A stretch of DNA of 64,000 nucleotides from Asparagopsis taxiformis (taxonomy: Eukaryota > Rhodophyta > Florideophyceae > Bonnemaisoniales > Bonnemaisoniaceae). A program made the translations under genes and the position numbers. The DNA lies in assembly GCA_030407315.1 (NCBI GenBank), contig JALQPE010000481.1, forward strand, positions 1 to 64,000. Reading direction: 5' to 3'. Of the stretch, positions 33,446 through 46,040 are shown in pieces; the first letter of the stretch is position 1, and each line of letters starts with the position of its first letter. The notes below the pieces were generated by a model that was not told where the DNA came from, made no database searches, and saw nothing but the letters and a program-made list of their open reading frames with translations.

Positions 33446-34834
33446 ATGACAGGGCCCTTCTTCAAAATGAAAAACAGATCTGTAGCCTCAGAAGCCCCTT
33501 CCGAGGGTCAAGATGCATCCGTCAAGGCACTATTCGCGGACGTTATGGAGGGCTCAACGAATAGTCGTGTTGACCCACGATCCTGTGTTCCATTAACTTC
33601 TGTTCGGCAAATTTCTAGATCAGGAGTGATGAGATTGAAGACAATCTTTAGCGGAACAATATCCACCCGATTGACAAGGAAAGAGAACGATATGCTTGAC
33701 ATTTGTGGCCAAGGCTTTGTGGCTGGCTCGGATAACGGGATTGTAGTTGAGCTAACTGGTGGCTTGAAGCGACATGTAGTCGACTACTTTTGATCTAAGA
33801 CAGGTTCAGATGATCAATCCATTACAGAATCGCAGGCCATTCTAAAATCGGAAGATCGTTCTGTTTGGTACGGGGTTGTGGATGGAATGCACAGACTTAC
33901 TGCTATCCTTGAGTTGATGGATGAGAGTCCGGATATCTGGGAGTCTTTTCTCTGGCCTGTGACTATTCTGAAAGGTGGTCACAGCCTCCAAGTTCTGAAG
34001 CAGCTTGGAAGACAGCAGAACAAGAAACACGACTCTTCTTTCTATATCGAATCTACTCTATATGATACTCTGGCTGGCCTTCGAGAGGAGTCAGATCGGC
34101 TGAGAACTATGTCGAATGGGAAGCAACCAACTGCTAAACAGATAGCATCAGCATATGATGGCTGCCCACATCTCAAAGATAACACCATGAGGCAAACAGC
34201 GACCACAGCAGTTCGACTACCAATCAAAGTGATTCATGAGATCGGAATCATCATGAATGCGGAACATCCAGAGCTTGCCGAAACATCTATCACCGGAGAC
34301 AAATTGGATGTTCCAGTATCTTCTATGCAAACAAACGATTGCCGTGTTTACCGGAGGTTCATCAACATTACTTCGATAAAGTCTGCTACAAAATTTATGA
34401 ATGCTTCGGGGCCTGATGCTCAGCAAAATCAAATCAACACGCTTTACCGACTGAGAGAAATCTCGAGAGCAAATAAGTTCAAGGCTTCATCTTACAAGAT
34501 TACAGTAGAGCAATTTGAAAGTGCTTGCCACGCTTTGAGAGAGGCTCGGAAGTTCGAGGCTCTCATTGAAGATGAAGTCTGGCCTGTTGGGATGGAGACA
34601 GTCAAGAATAACTTACTTCGTACAACCAAGTTTGATGCTGAAGTTGCTGCCAACTCGGGAAATGATACAGAAGTTCTAGATACTCTACTGAAGCAATACC
34701 GGAAAGTGAGCCCAGAATCCGCACCGCTAAAGGAAAAGAAGTTCAGGGAGTGTCACAGGAAACGTTCGGAATCTGATTCTGTTGACGAAGATGTTGACTC
34801 ACTGAGAATGGGCCTGGTAGGCCTAATTCCGTGA
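33446..34834 (+). CDS. X gene 2 (ParB-like), unit 2
   Basis: Same two-part structure as unit 1: TGA at 33791-33793, continuation open to the LTR-encoded stop. Both translated parts are unchanged. Confidence 0.55.
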
Positions 34835-35279
34835 GAAAACTTTGACCCTCGATTTCTCTATGAAGGAGTGGTCTGAGCGCTCTGAAACATATCTCATTGT
34901 ATTCAGCGTGCCCGAATTAGTCGGGTAGCAACTTCTCCGGGGCTCCTACGACACTCCATTACGGAGTAACTGGCCTCTGAAGTTTCAATTTGTTTGTCAT
35001 AGTTTCAATTAGTAATTAGAAATGCCAAGATGGGTTGCCATCATGGCACAGGGAAAATGTTATGATAAGTGTACACGTGTGGATGATATGATAGAGAAGC
35101 CCACGTGTACCAGATTGGCAGCGGGTGCTTGCTAGGACAGACTGTCAGTGACAGTCTGTCTGGAGCAGTCTTGAACAGGCTGTCCTTAGCACCGCCGGCG
35201 CACCTCGGCGAGAATACAAATTATGTAGTGAGCTCGCAGAATCAGTAAACCCTCGGTAAGCGACCAAACTTTATCAACA
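34792..35279 (+). repeat. Array LTR 3 (chimeric)
   Basis: 488 bp, same chimeric pattern as LTR 2. Confidence 0.9.
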
Positions 35280-35655
35280 ATCGATTGTGTGACGAAGATA
35301 TAGGTGCGTAGATTCAAGGGGAATCATTTTATCTGTGTTGTTGCGCATCGACATTTGTTTGGTTCAATACAGTCCCACAGCGTGTGAGGGTGTAAGTAAT
35401 GGAGCGGTTTGGTGATGAACATATGGCGTGTGCTGAGGTTGTCGGCGCTGCGTATATAGATATTGAGGATGTTGGCTCTGTTTGTTGGACAGTTAGGCCG
35501 TCTGATGGTGCTGGGAGCATGTCCATCAGGGTCGTGGCGCCAATGTATTGAAGGAAGTATTTTTATTTTCAGATAATCAACTGGTCTTCAAACTAGCAGC
35601 AAGCTAGCAGCAAGCTAGAGGCAAGCTAGCAGCAATCTGGAACGCATCTGGATTC

Positions 35656-36591
35656 TTACTTATTTTCTATATAGCGACGTAGATAGTCACGAGTAAATGC
35701 ATCAGGATATCCCTCTTCTAGATCTGGAATTTCTAGCAGGACGGACTCCAGAAGGATGTTGTCCACCCATGCTCTCCCGTCAGATAAGAAAGAAGGATCG
35801 TAAGAGCATGTCAATGAATTTTGGCCCGTCTTCTTGAACCAGTGCACCACAAATTTGGTAACATTACCAGGTCTGTCTTTCTTTCTTTTCACAACTTTAG
35901 CAACCCAAAATGGCTCATCATCTGTGCAGCTTTCCCCTATTACCGCCACGAACATATTTTCAGACGGCTCATAGTCAATTGACTGCTGCTTCTTCGGTGG
36001 CGGGAGTGTTGTAACATGACTGTTGTTCTCCGATCTCGAAACAGAATTAGATTCTGTTTCAGCTATTGTGGAAGAACCAGTCATCTTGAGCTTGTGTTTC
36101 CATTGCATGTCTAGAGAGAACCGAAAGGTCTCATGTAGGAACTTGTAGCACACTCCACAACCACCATAAGAATAAGAATTAAACTCCTTGACAAACATTG
36201 AGTTCAAAAATACAGCTCTTGTATCCCTGTCCATGTAAGCCACCTTCTCTGTGTCCTTAATCAGACTTTCGGTGTTGGCAAAGTGGAAACATCGCATTTT
36301 GCAACATGTCTTTTTGGAAAAAGCTTTGCTCGAAACTAGTGAGCTCATCTCGGCTGCCACTTTGAGGCGCTTCTGTTGAGAGATGGTCAGAGCTGAGGGC
36401 ACTGGAGAGGCTCCAGGGGCGGTCGTAGGCTCACCGCAAGTTCTTGATGATGACGGCTTGGCTCTGGAGGCCGTTTCATGCTGAGTCCTTTTCAGAGGCT
36501 GACGTGGTGCCTTCATTGCCAGAGGTCGCCGGGTGATTGACTGACGGGGAGACTTTCTTGCCTTTGAACGGCGTGAAGAATCTTGTTCCAT
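35656..36591 (-). CDS. X gene 1, unit 3
   Basis: Same 311 residues, offset exactly 4308 bp from unit 2. Confidence 0.6.
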   Translation of the reverse strand: MEQDSSRRSKARKSPRQSITRRPLAMKAPRQPLKRTQHETASRAKPSSSRTCGEPTTAPGASPVPSALTISQQKRLKVAAEMSSLVSSKAFSKKTCCKMRCFHFANTESLIKDTEKVAYMDRDTRAVFLNSMFVKEFNSYSYGGCGVCYKFLHETFRFSLDMQWKHKLKMTGSSTIAETESNSVSRSENNSHVTTLPPPKKQQSIDYEPSENMFVAVIGESCTDDEPFWVAKVVKRKKDRPGNVTKFVVHWFKKTGQNSLTCSYDPSFLSDGRAWVDNILLESVLLEIPDLEEGYPDAFTRDYLRRYIENK

Positions 36592-37753
36592 GTCGTATTG
36601 CTGTTGCAGTGTTAGCTAGCTAGATAGACTTCAAATCCTCCACGGACTGCTTATATACATCCAGAACCTGATTCAGATCACATGAATCTACATATTTTAT
36701 AAATCTGGAAGTTGTTTTTCTTCTTTCGGCTATCAAAATTTTTCACCAAGTATTGAAATGTATTTGCAATTCCGCTGCTATTTCATGCCATCATTCAACT
36801 CCTAAACAGAATTTGATTCCGTAGAAAGGAGTAATGGTCACTTGGAATTTCTATCCAATGTGAACTTTTTGGGTGCTCCTGACGTGATGAATACATTCTC
36901 GTTCGCAAGAGCAGTAGTGTTGGAAGCGTCGAAGTTATTATGGGAGGCAGTGTATGAAGTGCATGATTTAGATCTATATCGTATATGTAGAGCTCATAGT
37001 ACGTCAAAATGAAAGAACAAGTTCCGAGATGCGTATGGTGGTAGCCTGAATCACAGTATCCGTCCAACTTGGTGATAGCTAGGGATAGCGAACGGTGAGA
37101 ATAGAGACGAAAACCTATCGGGCAATATTGATATTCGATGGACAGATGTGGACTTGCACATTCTTGGAAAACTATTCTAATGGATATTCAAAACCAAAAT
37201 AAATGAGTGCAGTATTGGGAATAAAATATCAACGATATCCACAGCAACGCAAACTGCATTATCTGTGATGATTTGGAAGAAACAAAACAGGTTTTATCAT
37301 TCTGTTCAGCTCATACATATTTTAAAAAATATTCGGGCCACGTCTACACCATCATCTATAGCCCAATATTGATATTTTTGGATGACTTGTACGCTGGTCG
37401 ACATGATGGGTGCTTGTACCATTTCTCTGATGAGGTTTGTCACACTTTCCGCAGCAGATAATGCCGTTTATCAACTGTTGCTGTCACAACCGTCGACATG
37501 GCGTCCATGACCCGTCTTTACGTCTAGTCAGACCTAAAATGGATTCACCACCCAGCTTTTTTCAGCTCAACTTCAGAACATGGTTCTGTTTACAGCATTT
37601 TGATCTAATTGGAAACGAAATTTCGCAACACCAATATTCTTTTCTAGACTTGTGAATAGCTTCGTATTTAGTCTCTCTCGGTGCAGAACATCGATCATAA
37701 GCAGTGTGTACTGATCAGCTGTTGCCTTCCGTCTCGTCTTCACATTTCCAGCT

Positions 37754-39142
37754 ATGACAGGGCCCTTCTTCAAAATGAAAAACAGATCTGTAGCCTCAGA
37801 AGCCCCTTCCGAGGGTCAAGATGCATCCGTCAAGGCACTATTCGCGGACGTTATGGAGGGCTCAACGAATAGTCGTGTTGACCCACGATCCTGTGTTCCA
37901 TTAACTTCTGTTCGGCAAATTTCTAGATCAGGAGTGATGAGATTGAAGACAATCTTTAGCGGAACAATATCCACCCGATTGACAAGGAAAGAGAACGATA
38001 TGCTTGACATTTGTGGCCAAGGCTTTGTGGCTGGCTCGGATAACGGGATTGTAGTTGAGCTAACTGGTGGCTTGAAGCGACATGTAGTCGACTACTTTTG
38101 ATCTAAGACAGGTTCAGATGATCAATCCATTACAGAATCGCAGGCCATTCTAAAATCGGAAGATCGTTCTGTTTGGTACGGGGTTGTGGATGGAATGCAC
38201 AGACTTACTGCTATCCTTGAGTTGATGGATGAGAGTCCGGATATCTGGGAGTCTTTTCTCTGGCCTGTGACTATTCTGAAAGGTGGTCACAGCCTCCAAG
38301 TTCTGAAGCAGCTTGGAAGACAGCAGAACAAGAAACACGACTCTTCTTTCTATATCGAATCTACTCTATATGATACTCTGGCTGGCCTTCGAGAGGAGTC
38401 AGATCGGCTGAGAACTATGTCGAATGGGAAGCAACCAACTGCTAAACAGATAGCATCAGCATATGATGGCTGCCCACATCTCAAAGATAACACCATGAGG
38501 CAAACAGCGACCACAGCAGTTCGACTACCAATCAAAGTGATTCATGAGATCGGAATCATCATGAATGCGGAACATCCAGAGCTTGCCGAAACATCTATCA
38601 CCGGAGACAAATTGGATGTTCCAGTATCTTCTATGCAAACAAACGATTGCCGTGTTTACCGGAGGTTCATCAACATTACTTCGATAAAGTCTGCTACAAA
38701 ATTTATGAATGCTTCGGGGCCTGATGCTCAGCAAAATCAAATCAACACGCTTTACCGACTGAGAGAAATCTCGAGAGCAAATAAGTTCAAGGCTTCATCT
38801 TACAAGATTACAGTAGAGCAATTTGAAAGTGCTTGCCACGCTTTGAGAGAGGCTCGGAAGTTCGAGGCTCTCATTGAAGATGAAGTCTGGCCTGTTGGGA
38901 TGGAGACAGTCAAGAATAACTTACTTCGTACAACCAAGTTTGATGCTGAAGTTGCTGCCAACTCGGGAAATGATACAGAAGTTCTAGATACTCTACTGAA
39001 GCAATACCGGAAAGTGAGCCCAGAATCCGCACCGCTAAAGGAAAAGAAGTTCAGGGAGTGTCACAGGAAACGTTCGGAATCTGATTCTGTTGACGAAGAT
39101 GTTGACTCACTGAGAATGGGCCTGGTAGGCCTAATTCCGTGA
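37754..39142 (+). CDS. X gene 2 (ParB-like), unit 3
   Basis: Same translated halves around a TGA at 38099-38101; ends in LTR 4. Confidence 0.55.
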
Positions 39143-39587
39143 GAAAACTTTGACCCTCGATTTCTCTATGAAGGAGTGGTCTGAGCGCTCTGAAACATAT
39201 CTCATTGTATTCAGCGTGCCCGAATTAGTCGGGTAGCAACTTCTCCGGGGCTCCTACGACACTCCATTACGGAGTAACTGGCCTCTGAAGTTTCAATTTG
39301 TTTGTCATAGTTTCAATTAGTAATTAGAAATGCCAAGATGGGTTGCCATCATGGCACAGGGAAAATGTTATGATAAGTGTACACGTGTGGATGATATGAT
39401 AGAGAAGCCCACGTGTACCAGATTGGCAGCGGGTGCTTGCTAGGACAGACTGTCAGTGACAGTCTGTCTGGAGCAGTCTTGAACAGGCTGTCCTTAGCAC
39501 CGCCGGCGCACCTCGGCGAGAATACAAATTATGTAGTGAGCTCGCAGAATCAGTAAACCCTCGGTAAGCGACCAAACTTTATCAACA
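39100..39587 (+). repeat. Array LTR 4 (chimeric)
   Basis: 488 bp, same chimeric pattern as LTR 2. Confidence 0.9.
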
Positions 39588-39963
39588 ATCGATTGTGTGA
39601 CGAAGATATAGGTGCGTAGATTCAAGGGGAATCATTTTATCTGTGTTGTTGCGCATCGACATTTGTTTGGTTCAATACAGTCCCACAGCGTGTGAGGGTG
39701 TAAGTAATGGAGCGGTTTGGTGATGAACATATGGCGTGTGCTGAGGTTGTCGGCGCTGCGTATATAGATATTGAGGATGTTGGCTCTGTTTGTTGGACAG
39801 TTAGGCCGTCTGATGGTGCTGGGAGCATGTCCATCAGGGTCGTGGCGCCAATGTATTGAAGGAAGTATTTTTATTTTCAGATAATCAACTGGTCTTCAAA
39901 CTAGCAGCAAGCTAGCAGCAAGCTAGAGGCAAGCTAGCAGCAATCTGGAACGCATCTGGATTC

Positions 39964-40899
39964 TTACTTATTTTCTATATAGCGACGTAGATAGTCACGA
40001 GTAAATGCATCAGGATATCCCTCTTCTAGATCTGGAATTTCTAGCAGGACGGACTCCAGAAGGATGTTGTCCACCCATGCTCTCCCGTCAGATAAGAAAG
40101 AAGGATCGTAAGAGCATGTCAATGAATTTTGGCCCGTCTTCTTGAACCAGTGCACCACAAATTTGGTAACATTACCAGGTCTGTCTTTCTTTCTTTTCAC
40201 AACTTTAGCAACCCAAAATGGCTCATCATCTGTGCAGCTTTCCCCTATTACCGCCACGAACATATTTTCAGACGGCTCATAGTCAATTGACTGCTGCTTC
40301 TTCGGTGGCGGGAGTGTTGTAACATGACTGTTGTTCTCCGATCTCGAAACAGAATTAGATTCTGTTTCAGCTATTGTGGAAGAACCAGTCATCTTGAGCT
40401 TGTGTTTCCATTGCATGTCTAGAGAGAACCGAAAGGTCTCATGTAGGAACTTGTAGCACACTCCACAACCACCATAAGAATAAGAATTAAACTCCTTGAC
40501 AAACATTGAGTTCAAAAATACAGCTCTTGTATCCCTGTCCATGTAAGCCACCTTCTCTGTGTCCTTAATCAGACTTTCGGTGTTGGCAAAGTGGAAACAT
40601 CGCATTTTGCAACATGTCTTTTTGGAAAAAGCTTTGCTCGAAACTAGTGAGCTCATCTCGGCTGCCACTTTGAGGCGCTTCTGTTGAGAGATGGTCAGAG
40701 CTGAGGGCACTGGAGAGGCTCCAGGGGCGGTCGTAGGCTCACCGCAAGTTCTTGATGATGACGGCTTGGCTCTGGAGGCCGTTTCATGCTGAGTCCTTTT
40801 CAGAGGCTGACGTGGTGCCTTCATTGCCAGAGGTCGCCGGGTGATTGACTGACGGGGAGACTTTCTTGCCTTTGAACGGCGTGAAGAATCTTGTTCCAT
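39964..40899 (-). CDS. X gene 1, unit 4
   Basis: Same 311 residues as the other units. Confidence 0.6.
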   Translation of the reverse strand: MEQDSSRRSKARKSPRQSITRRPLAMKAPRQPLKRTQHETASRAKPSSSRTCGEPTTAPGASPVPSALTISQQKRLKVAAEMSSLVSSKAFSKKTCCKMRCFHFANTESLIKDTEKVAYMDRDTRAVFLNSMFVKEFNSYSYGGCGVCYKFLHETFRFSLDMQWKHKLKMTGSSTIAETESNSVSRSENNSHVTTLPPPKKQQSIDYEPSENMFVAVIGESCTDDEPFWVAKVVKRKKDRPGNVTKFVVHWFKKTGQNSLTCSYDPSFLSDGRAWVDNILLESVLLEIPDLEEGYPDAFTRDYLRRYIENK

Positions 40900-42060
40900 G
40901 TCGTATTGCTGTTGCAGTGTTAGCTAGCTAGATAGACTTCAAATCCTCCACGGACTGCTTATATACATCCAGAACCTGATTCAGATCACATGAATCTACA
41001 TATTTTATAAATCTGGAAGTTGTTTTTCTTCTTTCGGCTATCAAAATTTTTCACCAAGTATTGAAATGTATTTGCAATTCCGCTGCTATTTCATGCCATC
41101 ATTCAACTCCTAAACAGAATTTGATTCCGTAGAAAGGAGTAATGGTCACTTGGAATTTCTATCCAATGTGAACTTTTTGGGTGCTCCTGACGTGATGAAT
41201 ACATTCTCGTTCGCAAGAGCAGTAGTGTTGGAAGCGTCGAAGTTATTATGGGAGGCAGTGTATGAAGTGCATGATTTAGATCTATATCGTATATGTAGAG
41301 CTCATAGTACGTCAAAATGAAAGAACAAGTTCCGAGATGCGTATGGTGGTAGCCTGAATCACAGTATCCGTCCAACTTGGTGATAGCTAGGGATAGCGAA
41401 CGGTGAGAATAGAGACGAAAACCTATCGGGCAATATTGATATTCGATGGACAGATGTGGACTTGCACATTCTTGGAAAACTATTCTAATGGATATTCAAA
41501 ACCAAAATAAATGAGTGCAGTATTGGGAATAAAATATCAACGATATCCACAGCAACGCAAACTGCATTATCTGTGATGATTTGGAAGAAACAAAACAGGT
41601 TTTATCATTCTGTTCAGCTCATACATATTTTAAAAATATTCGGGCCACGTCTACACCATCATCTATAGCCCAATATTGATATTTTTGGATGACTTGTACG
41701 CTGGTCGACATGATGGGTGCTTGTACCATTTCTCTGATGAGGTTTGTCACACTTTCCGCAGCAGATAATGCCGTTTATCAACTGTTGCTGTCACAACCGT
41801 CGACATGGCGTCCATGACCCGTCTTTACGTCTAGTCAGACCTAAAATGGATTCACCACCCAGCTTTTTTCAGCTCAACTTCAGAACATGGTTCTGTTTAC
41901 AGCATTTTGATCTAATTGGAAACGAAATTTCGCAACACCAATATTCTTTTCTAGACTTGTGAATAGCTTCGTATTTAGTCTCTCTCGGTGCAGAACATCG
42001 ATCATAAGCAGTGTGTACTGATCAGCTGTTGCCTTCCGTCTCGTCTTCACATTTCCAGCT

Positions 42061-43449
42061 ATGACAGGGCCCTTCTTCAAAATGAAAAACAGATCTGTAG
42101 CCTCAGAAGCCCCTTCCGAGGGTCAAGATGCATCCGTCAAGGCACTATTCGCGGACGTTATGGAGGGCTCAACGAATAGTCGTGTTGACCCACGATCCTG
42201 TGTTCCATTAACTTCTGTTCGGCAAATTTCTAGATCAGGAGTGATGAGATTGAAGACAATCTTTAGCGGAACAATATCCACCCGATTGACAAGGAAAGAG
42301 AACGATATGCTTGACATTTGTGGCCAAGGCTTTGTGGCTGGCTCGGATAACGGGATTGTAGTTGAGCTAACTGGTGGCTTGAAGCGACATGTAGTCGACT
42401 ACTTTTGATCTAAGACAGGTTCAGATGATCAATCCATTACAGAATCGCAGGCCATTCTAAAATCGGAAGATCGTTCTGTTTGGTACGGGGTTGTGGATGG
42501 AATGCACAGACTTACTGCTATCCTTGAGTTGATGGATGAGAGTCCGGATATCTGGGAGTCTTTTCTCTGGCCTGTGACTATTCTGAAAGGTGGTCACAGC
42601 CTCCAAGTTCTGAAGCAGCTTGGAAGACAGCAGAACAAGAAACACGACTCTTCTTTCTATATCGAATCTACTCTATATGATACTCTGGCTGGCCTTCGAG
42701 AGGAGTCAGATCGGCTGAGAACTATGTCGAATGGGAAGCAACCAACTGCTAAACAGATAGCATCAGCATATGATGGCTGCCCACATCTCAAAGATAACAC
42801 CATGAGGCAAACAGCGACCACAGCAGTTCGACTACCAATCAAAGTGATTCATGAGATCGGAATCATCATGAATGCGGAACATCCAGAGCTTGCCGAAACA
42901 TCTATCACCGGAGACAAATTGGATGTTCCAGTATCTTCTATGCAAACAAACGATTGCCGTGTTTACCGGAGGTTCATCAACATTACTTCGATAAAGTCTG
43001 CTACAAAATTTATGAATGCTTCGGGGCCTGATGCTCAGCAAAATCAAATCAACACGCTTTACCGACTGAGAGAAATCTCGAGAGCAAATAAGTTCAAGGC
43101 TTCATCTTACAAGATTACAGTAGAGCAATTTGAAAGTGCTTGCCACGCTTTGAGAGAGGCTCGGAAGTTCGAGGCTCTCATTGAAGATGAAGTCTGGCCT
43201 GTTGGGATGGAGACAGTCAAGAATAACTTACTTCGTACAACCAAGTTTGATGCTGAAGTTGCTGCCAACTCGGGAAATGATACAGAAGTTCTAGATACTC
43301 TACTGAAGCAATACCGGAAAGTGAGCCCAGAATCCGCACCGCTAAAGGAAAAGAAGTTCAGGGAGTGTCACAGGAAACGTTCGGAATCTGATTCTGTTGA
43401 CGAAGATGTTGACTCACTGAGAATGGGCCTGGTAGGCCTAATTCCGTGA
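42061..43449 (+). CDS. X gene 2 (ParB-like), unit 4
   Basis: Same halves around a TGA at 42406-42408; ends in LTR 5. The single-A loss that distinguishes this unit lies upstream, near 41635, outside the gene. Confidence 0.55.
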
Positions 43450-43894
43450 GAAAACTTTGACCCTCGATTTCTCTATGAAGGAGTGGTCTGAGCGCTCTGA
43501 AACATATCTCATTGTATTCAGCGTGCCCGAATTAGTCGGGTAGCAACTTCTCCGGGGCTCCTACGACACTCCATTACGGAGTAACTGGCCTCTGAAGTTT
43601 CAATTTGTTTGTCATAGTTTCAATTAGTAATTAGAAATGCCAAGATGGGTTGCCATCATGGCACAGGGAAAATGTTATGATAAGTGTACACGTGTGGATG
43701 ATATGATAGAGAAGCCCACGTGTACCAGATTGGCAGCGGGTGCTTGCTAGGACAGACTGTCAGTGACAGTCTGTCTGGAGCAGTCTTGAACAGGCTGTCC
43801 TTAGCACCGCCGGCGCACCTCGGCGAGAATACAAATTATGTAATGAGCTCGCAGATTCAATAAACGCTCGGTAAGCGACCAATTTTTATCAACA
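43407..43894 (+). repeat. LTR 5 (outer right LTR of the array)
   Basis: 488 bp. The body matches LTRs 2-4, but the 3' end reads GATTCAATAAACGC and CCAATTTTTATCAACA, so it comes from a different copia insertion and keeps AATAAA. No primer site follows; the next bases are in a zinc knuckle of another copia family. Confidence 0.9.
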
Positions 43895-43895
43895 C

Positions 43896-44711
43896 TTTTG
43901 TGAGCGACCCGGCCATACCTCAGACCGCTGCTATATCAACCCAAACAATCCGAACAACCATCTTTCTGCTTCTGTTGTGCAGAAAATCGTTGCACACTCC
44001 TCGAAACCGCCTCATGACATGTCTTTGTTCAGTGCTTCGAGGAAGAGCAAGCAATCTGGAAAGGTTGGGATCGCCGCATTGGGTGTTAAGCGGACGACTA
44101 TCAATCCACCGACGGATCACCAGTGTTATTTGGACAGTGGAGCTACCACTCATTTGTGTCACTCCGAGTCGATGTTTGTGCCTGGGTCGATCAAAAGGTG
44201 TGAACCACACATAGTGAAGCTGGCTGATGACTCTTGTGTGAGAGCTGGTCGGTGCGGTGATGTGATTGTTCCGTTCGAGGATGTGAATTTGCGTCTCACG
44301 GGTGTGTTGCTGGTACCCGGTCTGGGGTACTCTCTTGTGTCAGTTGGTCGACTATGTGACAAAGGGTTGAACTCAGAATTCTTTGCAGACTGTGTGAAGA
44401 TATCGTTACATATGAACGGTGAAGTTATTGGTGATGGACTTCGGGATGAACGATCTGGACTGTATGTTCTCCCGGAGTGTGTTAGAAATGGGATGAAACC
44501 TGAACTGTTCACAGGTGAACATGGAATGAACAATACGCCCCAACGCCATGCTCGACGTCACACAAAGTCTCGTTCTAGGGTTCGACGTTACGTCAGGCAG
44601 CTGTTCGAAATTCTCTCTGGCCTTGGTGTGAACCAAAAGGATTCTGAGTTTACTGAGCCTTCGACACGCAAGAACCGTGTGAGCAGTGCTCCGTTTGTCT
44701 CTTCTCTTTGA
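43896..44711 (+). pseudogene. Copia gag-pol fragment: zinc knuckle and protease
   Basis: The frame is open from the LTR 5 junction. CERPGHTSDRC is the second half of a CX2CX4HX4C knuckle whose first cysteine pair is cut off by the LTR. Then comes YLDSGATTHLCHSESMFV, the aspartic protease site (DSG, unlike DSA in the first family), and LLVPGLGYSLVSVGRL, the typical region before GAG-pre-integrase. It stops at 44711. There is no start codon. The different protease motif, no recognisable LTR match and the different context show that it is not from the 45-56 kb element. Confidence 0.8.
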
Positions 44712-44766
44712 GGTATCTTTTTCTTCCTTTCCTTTTACGTGACTTGGAAGTGCAATTGTGGGGGAG

Positions 44767-45232
44767 TGTTAATGTGGAGTGCACTTGGCGGCACTCTATG
44801 GTGCTTTCATATGCAGTGTATGAGATTCCATCTTGGTGCAATCGCACATCAAGTCACACTGTTGGGATATCATCTACTCCGGATTGTTGGTTCCATGAAT
44901 TGTTGTGCTCGTAGAGACGGATCTAGTGGACTACGTGAGATCTAACCCGGTAGACTTTGTTCAGGGCAATGAGCTGATGATTTTACCATTTTGGTCGAAT
45001 CGGGATTGACACGTGGATACTGATCTGGATTCGGGCCAGTTAGGGTTACGCCGTCGTGTATGCGGCGCGGTGCAGGCTGGAACTCTGAAAATCCGAAATT
45101 GGGAAATTCCAGTAGTATAAGTAGTGGTGACACCACAACACAACGCAACACTGTTGCGAGGCGATCCGATAGTAAACCAAGTCAAGCGACATCTTTCCTT
45201 CTCTTCTCAACCTCTCCAACTGTCTCAACCTT
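44767..45232 (+). repeat. Partial LTR of the second copia family
   Basis: Begins TGTTAATGTGGAG right after the purine tract. No sequence in common with the first family's LTR was noticed. The right end is lost where the transposase fragment starts at about 45233. Confidence 0.6.
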
Positions 45233-45552
45233 CATAAGTCGTGCAGTGCAACGGTGAATCCGTCGCGAACGAGTACTGTACCGTCTGTGGGCGATATCAT
45301 GCGTGCGTTTCCCAATGTGTTGGATGGGGTGTGACCAGTTGGAGTGGCCAAGGAGAATTCCATGTGGCGAATAGTCTCTTCCATGGCTGTGGAGCGCCTT
45401 CGAGAGGTTTTCCTATAACTCTGTTTGAACAGAAGATGCGAGTGTTCGTAGGGGCCTGCATCGATGTGTTCCAGGGCGCCATATCTCTGCAAGTCACCGG
45501 GAAGATGGTCAAGAAGATGAAACTTGAAAGTTCTCAGACCTGTGGTGTGGAA
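45233..45552 (-). pseudogene. Fragment of a Plavaka-like transposase gene
   Basis: Matches 60775-61090 of the open transposase (about residues 645-750, including the YEHSH and YRKTSRR region) in reverse orientation, and the left copy at 5815-6125. It is cut on the right by the copia LTR at 45553. The transposase sequence stops at GTGTGGAA and does not resume inside the window. Confidence 0.85.
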
Positions 45553-46040
45553 TGTTGAGACGAATTGGTCGCTTACCGAGCGTTTATTGAATCTGCGAGC
45601 TCACTACATAATTTGTATTCTCGCCGAGGTGCGTGGGCGGTGCTAAGGACAGCCTGTTCATGGCTGCTCCAGACAGACTGTCACTGACAGTCTGTCCTAG
45701 CAAACACCCGCTGCCAATCTGGTACACGTGGGCTTCTCAATCATATCACCCACACGTGTACACTTATCATAACATTTCCCCTCTGCCATGATGGCAACCC
45801 ATCCTGGCATTTCTAATTACTAATTGAAACTATGACAAACAAATTGAAACTTCAGACGCTATTATCTCCATGAAGAAAGGTCGTAGAAGCTTCGTAGAAG
45901 TTGCTACCCGACTAATTCGGGCACGCTGAACACGATGAGATAGGTTTCGGAGCGCCTAGAGCACTCCTTCTAGGAGAAATCGAGGGTCAAAGTTTTCTCA
46001 CGTAATTGAGCCCCTCAGGGCCAATTCCAGTGCTTCAACA
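45553..46040 (-). repeat. 3' LTR of the copia element
   Basis: 488 bp; TG...CA ends (TGTTGAGACG...CTTCAACA on the plus strand). It includes AATAAA on the coding strand and the GACAGACTGTCA inverted repeat. Confidence 0.92.

Larger units (their letters stand above)
26169..43894 (+). repeat. Four-unit tandem array, LTR + X, period about 4308 bp
   Basis: LTRs at 26169, 30484, 34792, 39100 and 43407 enclose X segments 26656-30483, 30972-34791, 35280-39099 and 39588-43406. X lengths are 3828, 3820, 3820 and 3819 bp. X1 differs from the rest by one extra 11-bp repeat and three single-base gaps; X4 has one A fewer in an A run near 41635. X has no primer site and no gag-pol. It carries a minus-strand gene and a split plus-strand ParB-like gene. 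The uniformity of X2-X4 points to recent amplification; collapse or over-expansion in assembly is also possible. Confidence 0.9.
43895..45232 (+). mobile_element. Internally deleted fragment of a second copia family
   Basis: Part of gag-pol (knuckle and protease) followed directly by a 3' untranslated stretch, the purine tract GTGGGGGAG and an LTR start. Integrase, reverse transcriptase and RNase H are missing. Interrupted on the left by LTR 5 and on the right by a transposase fragment. Confidence 0.75.
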
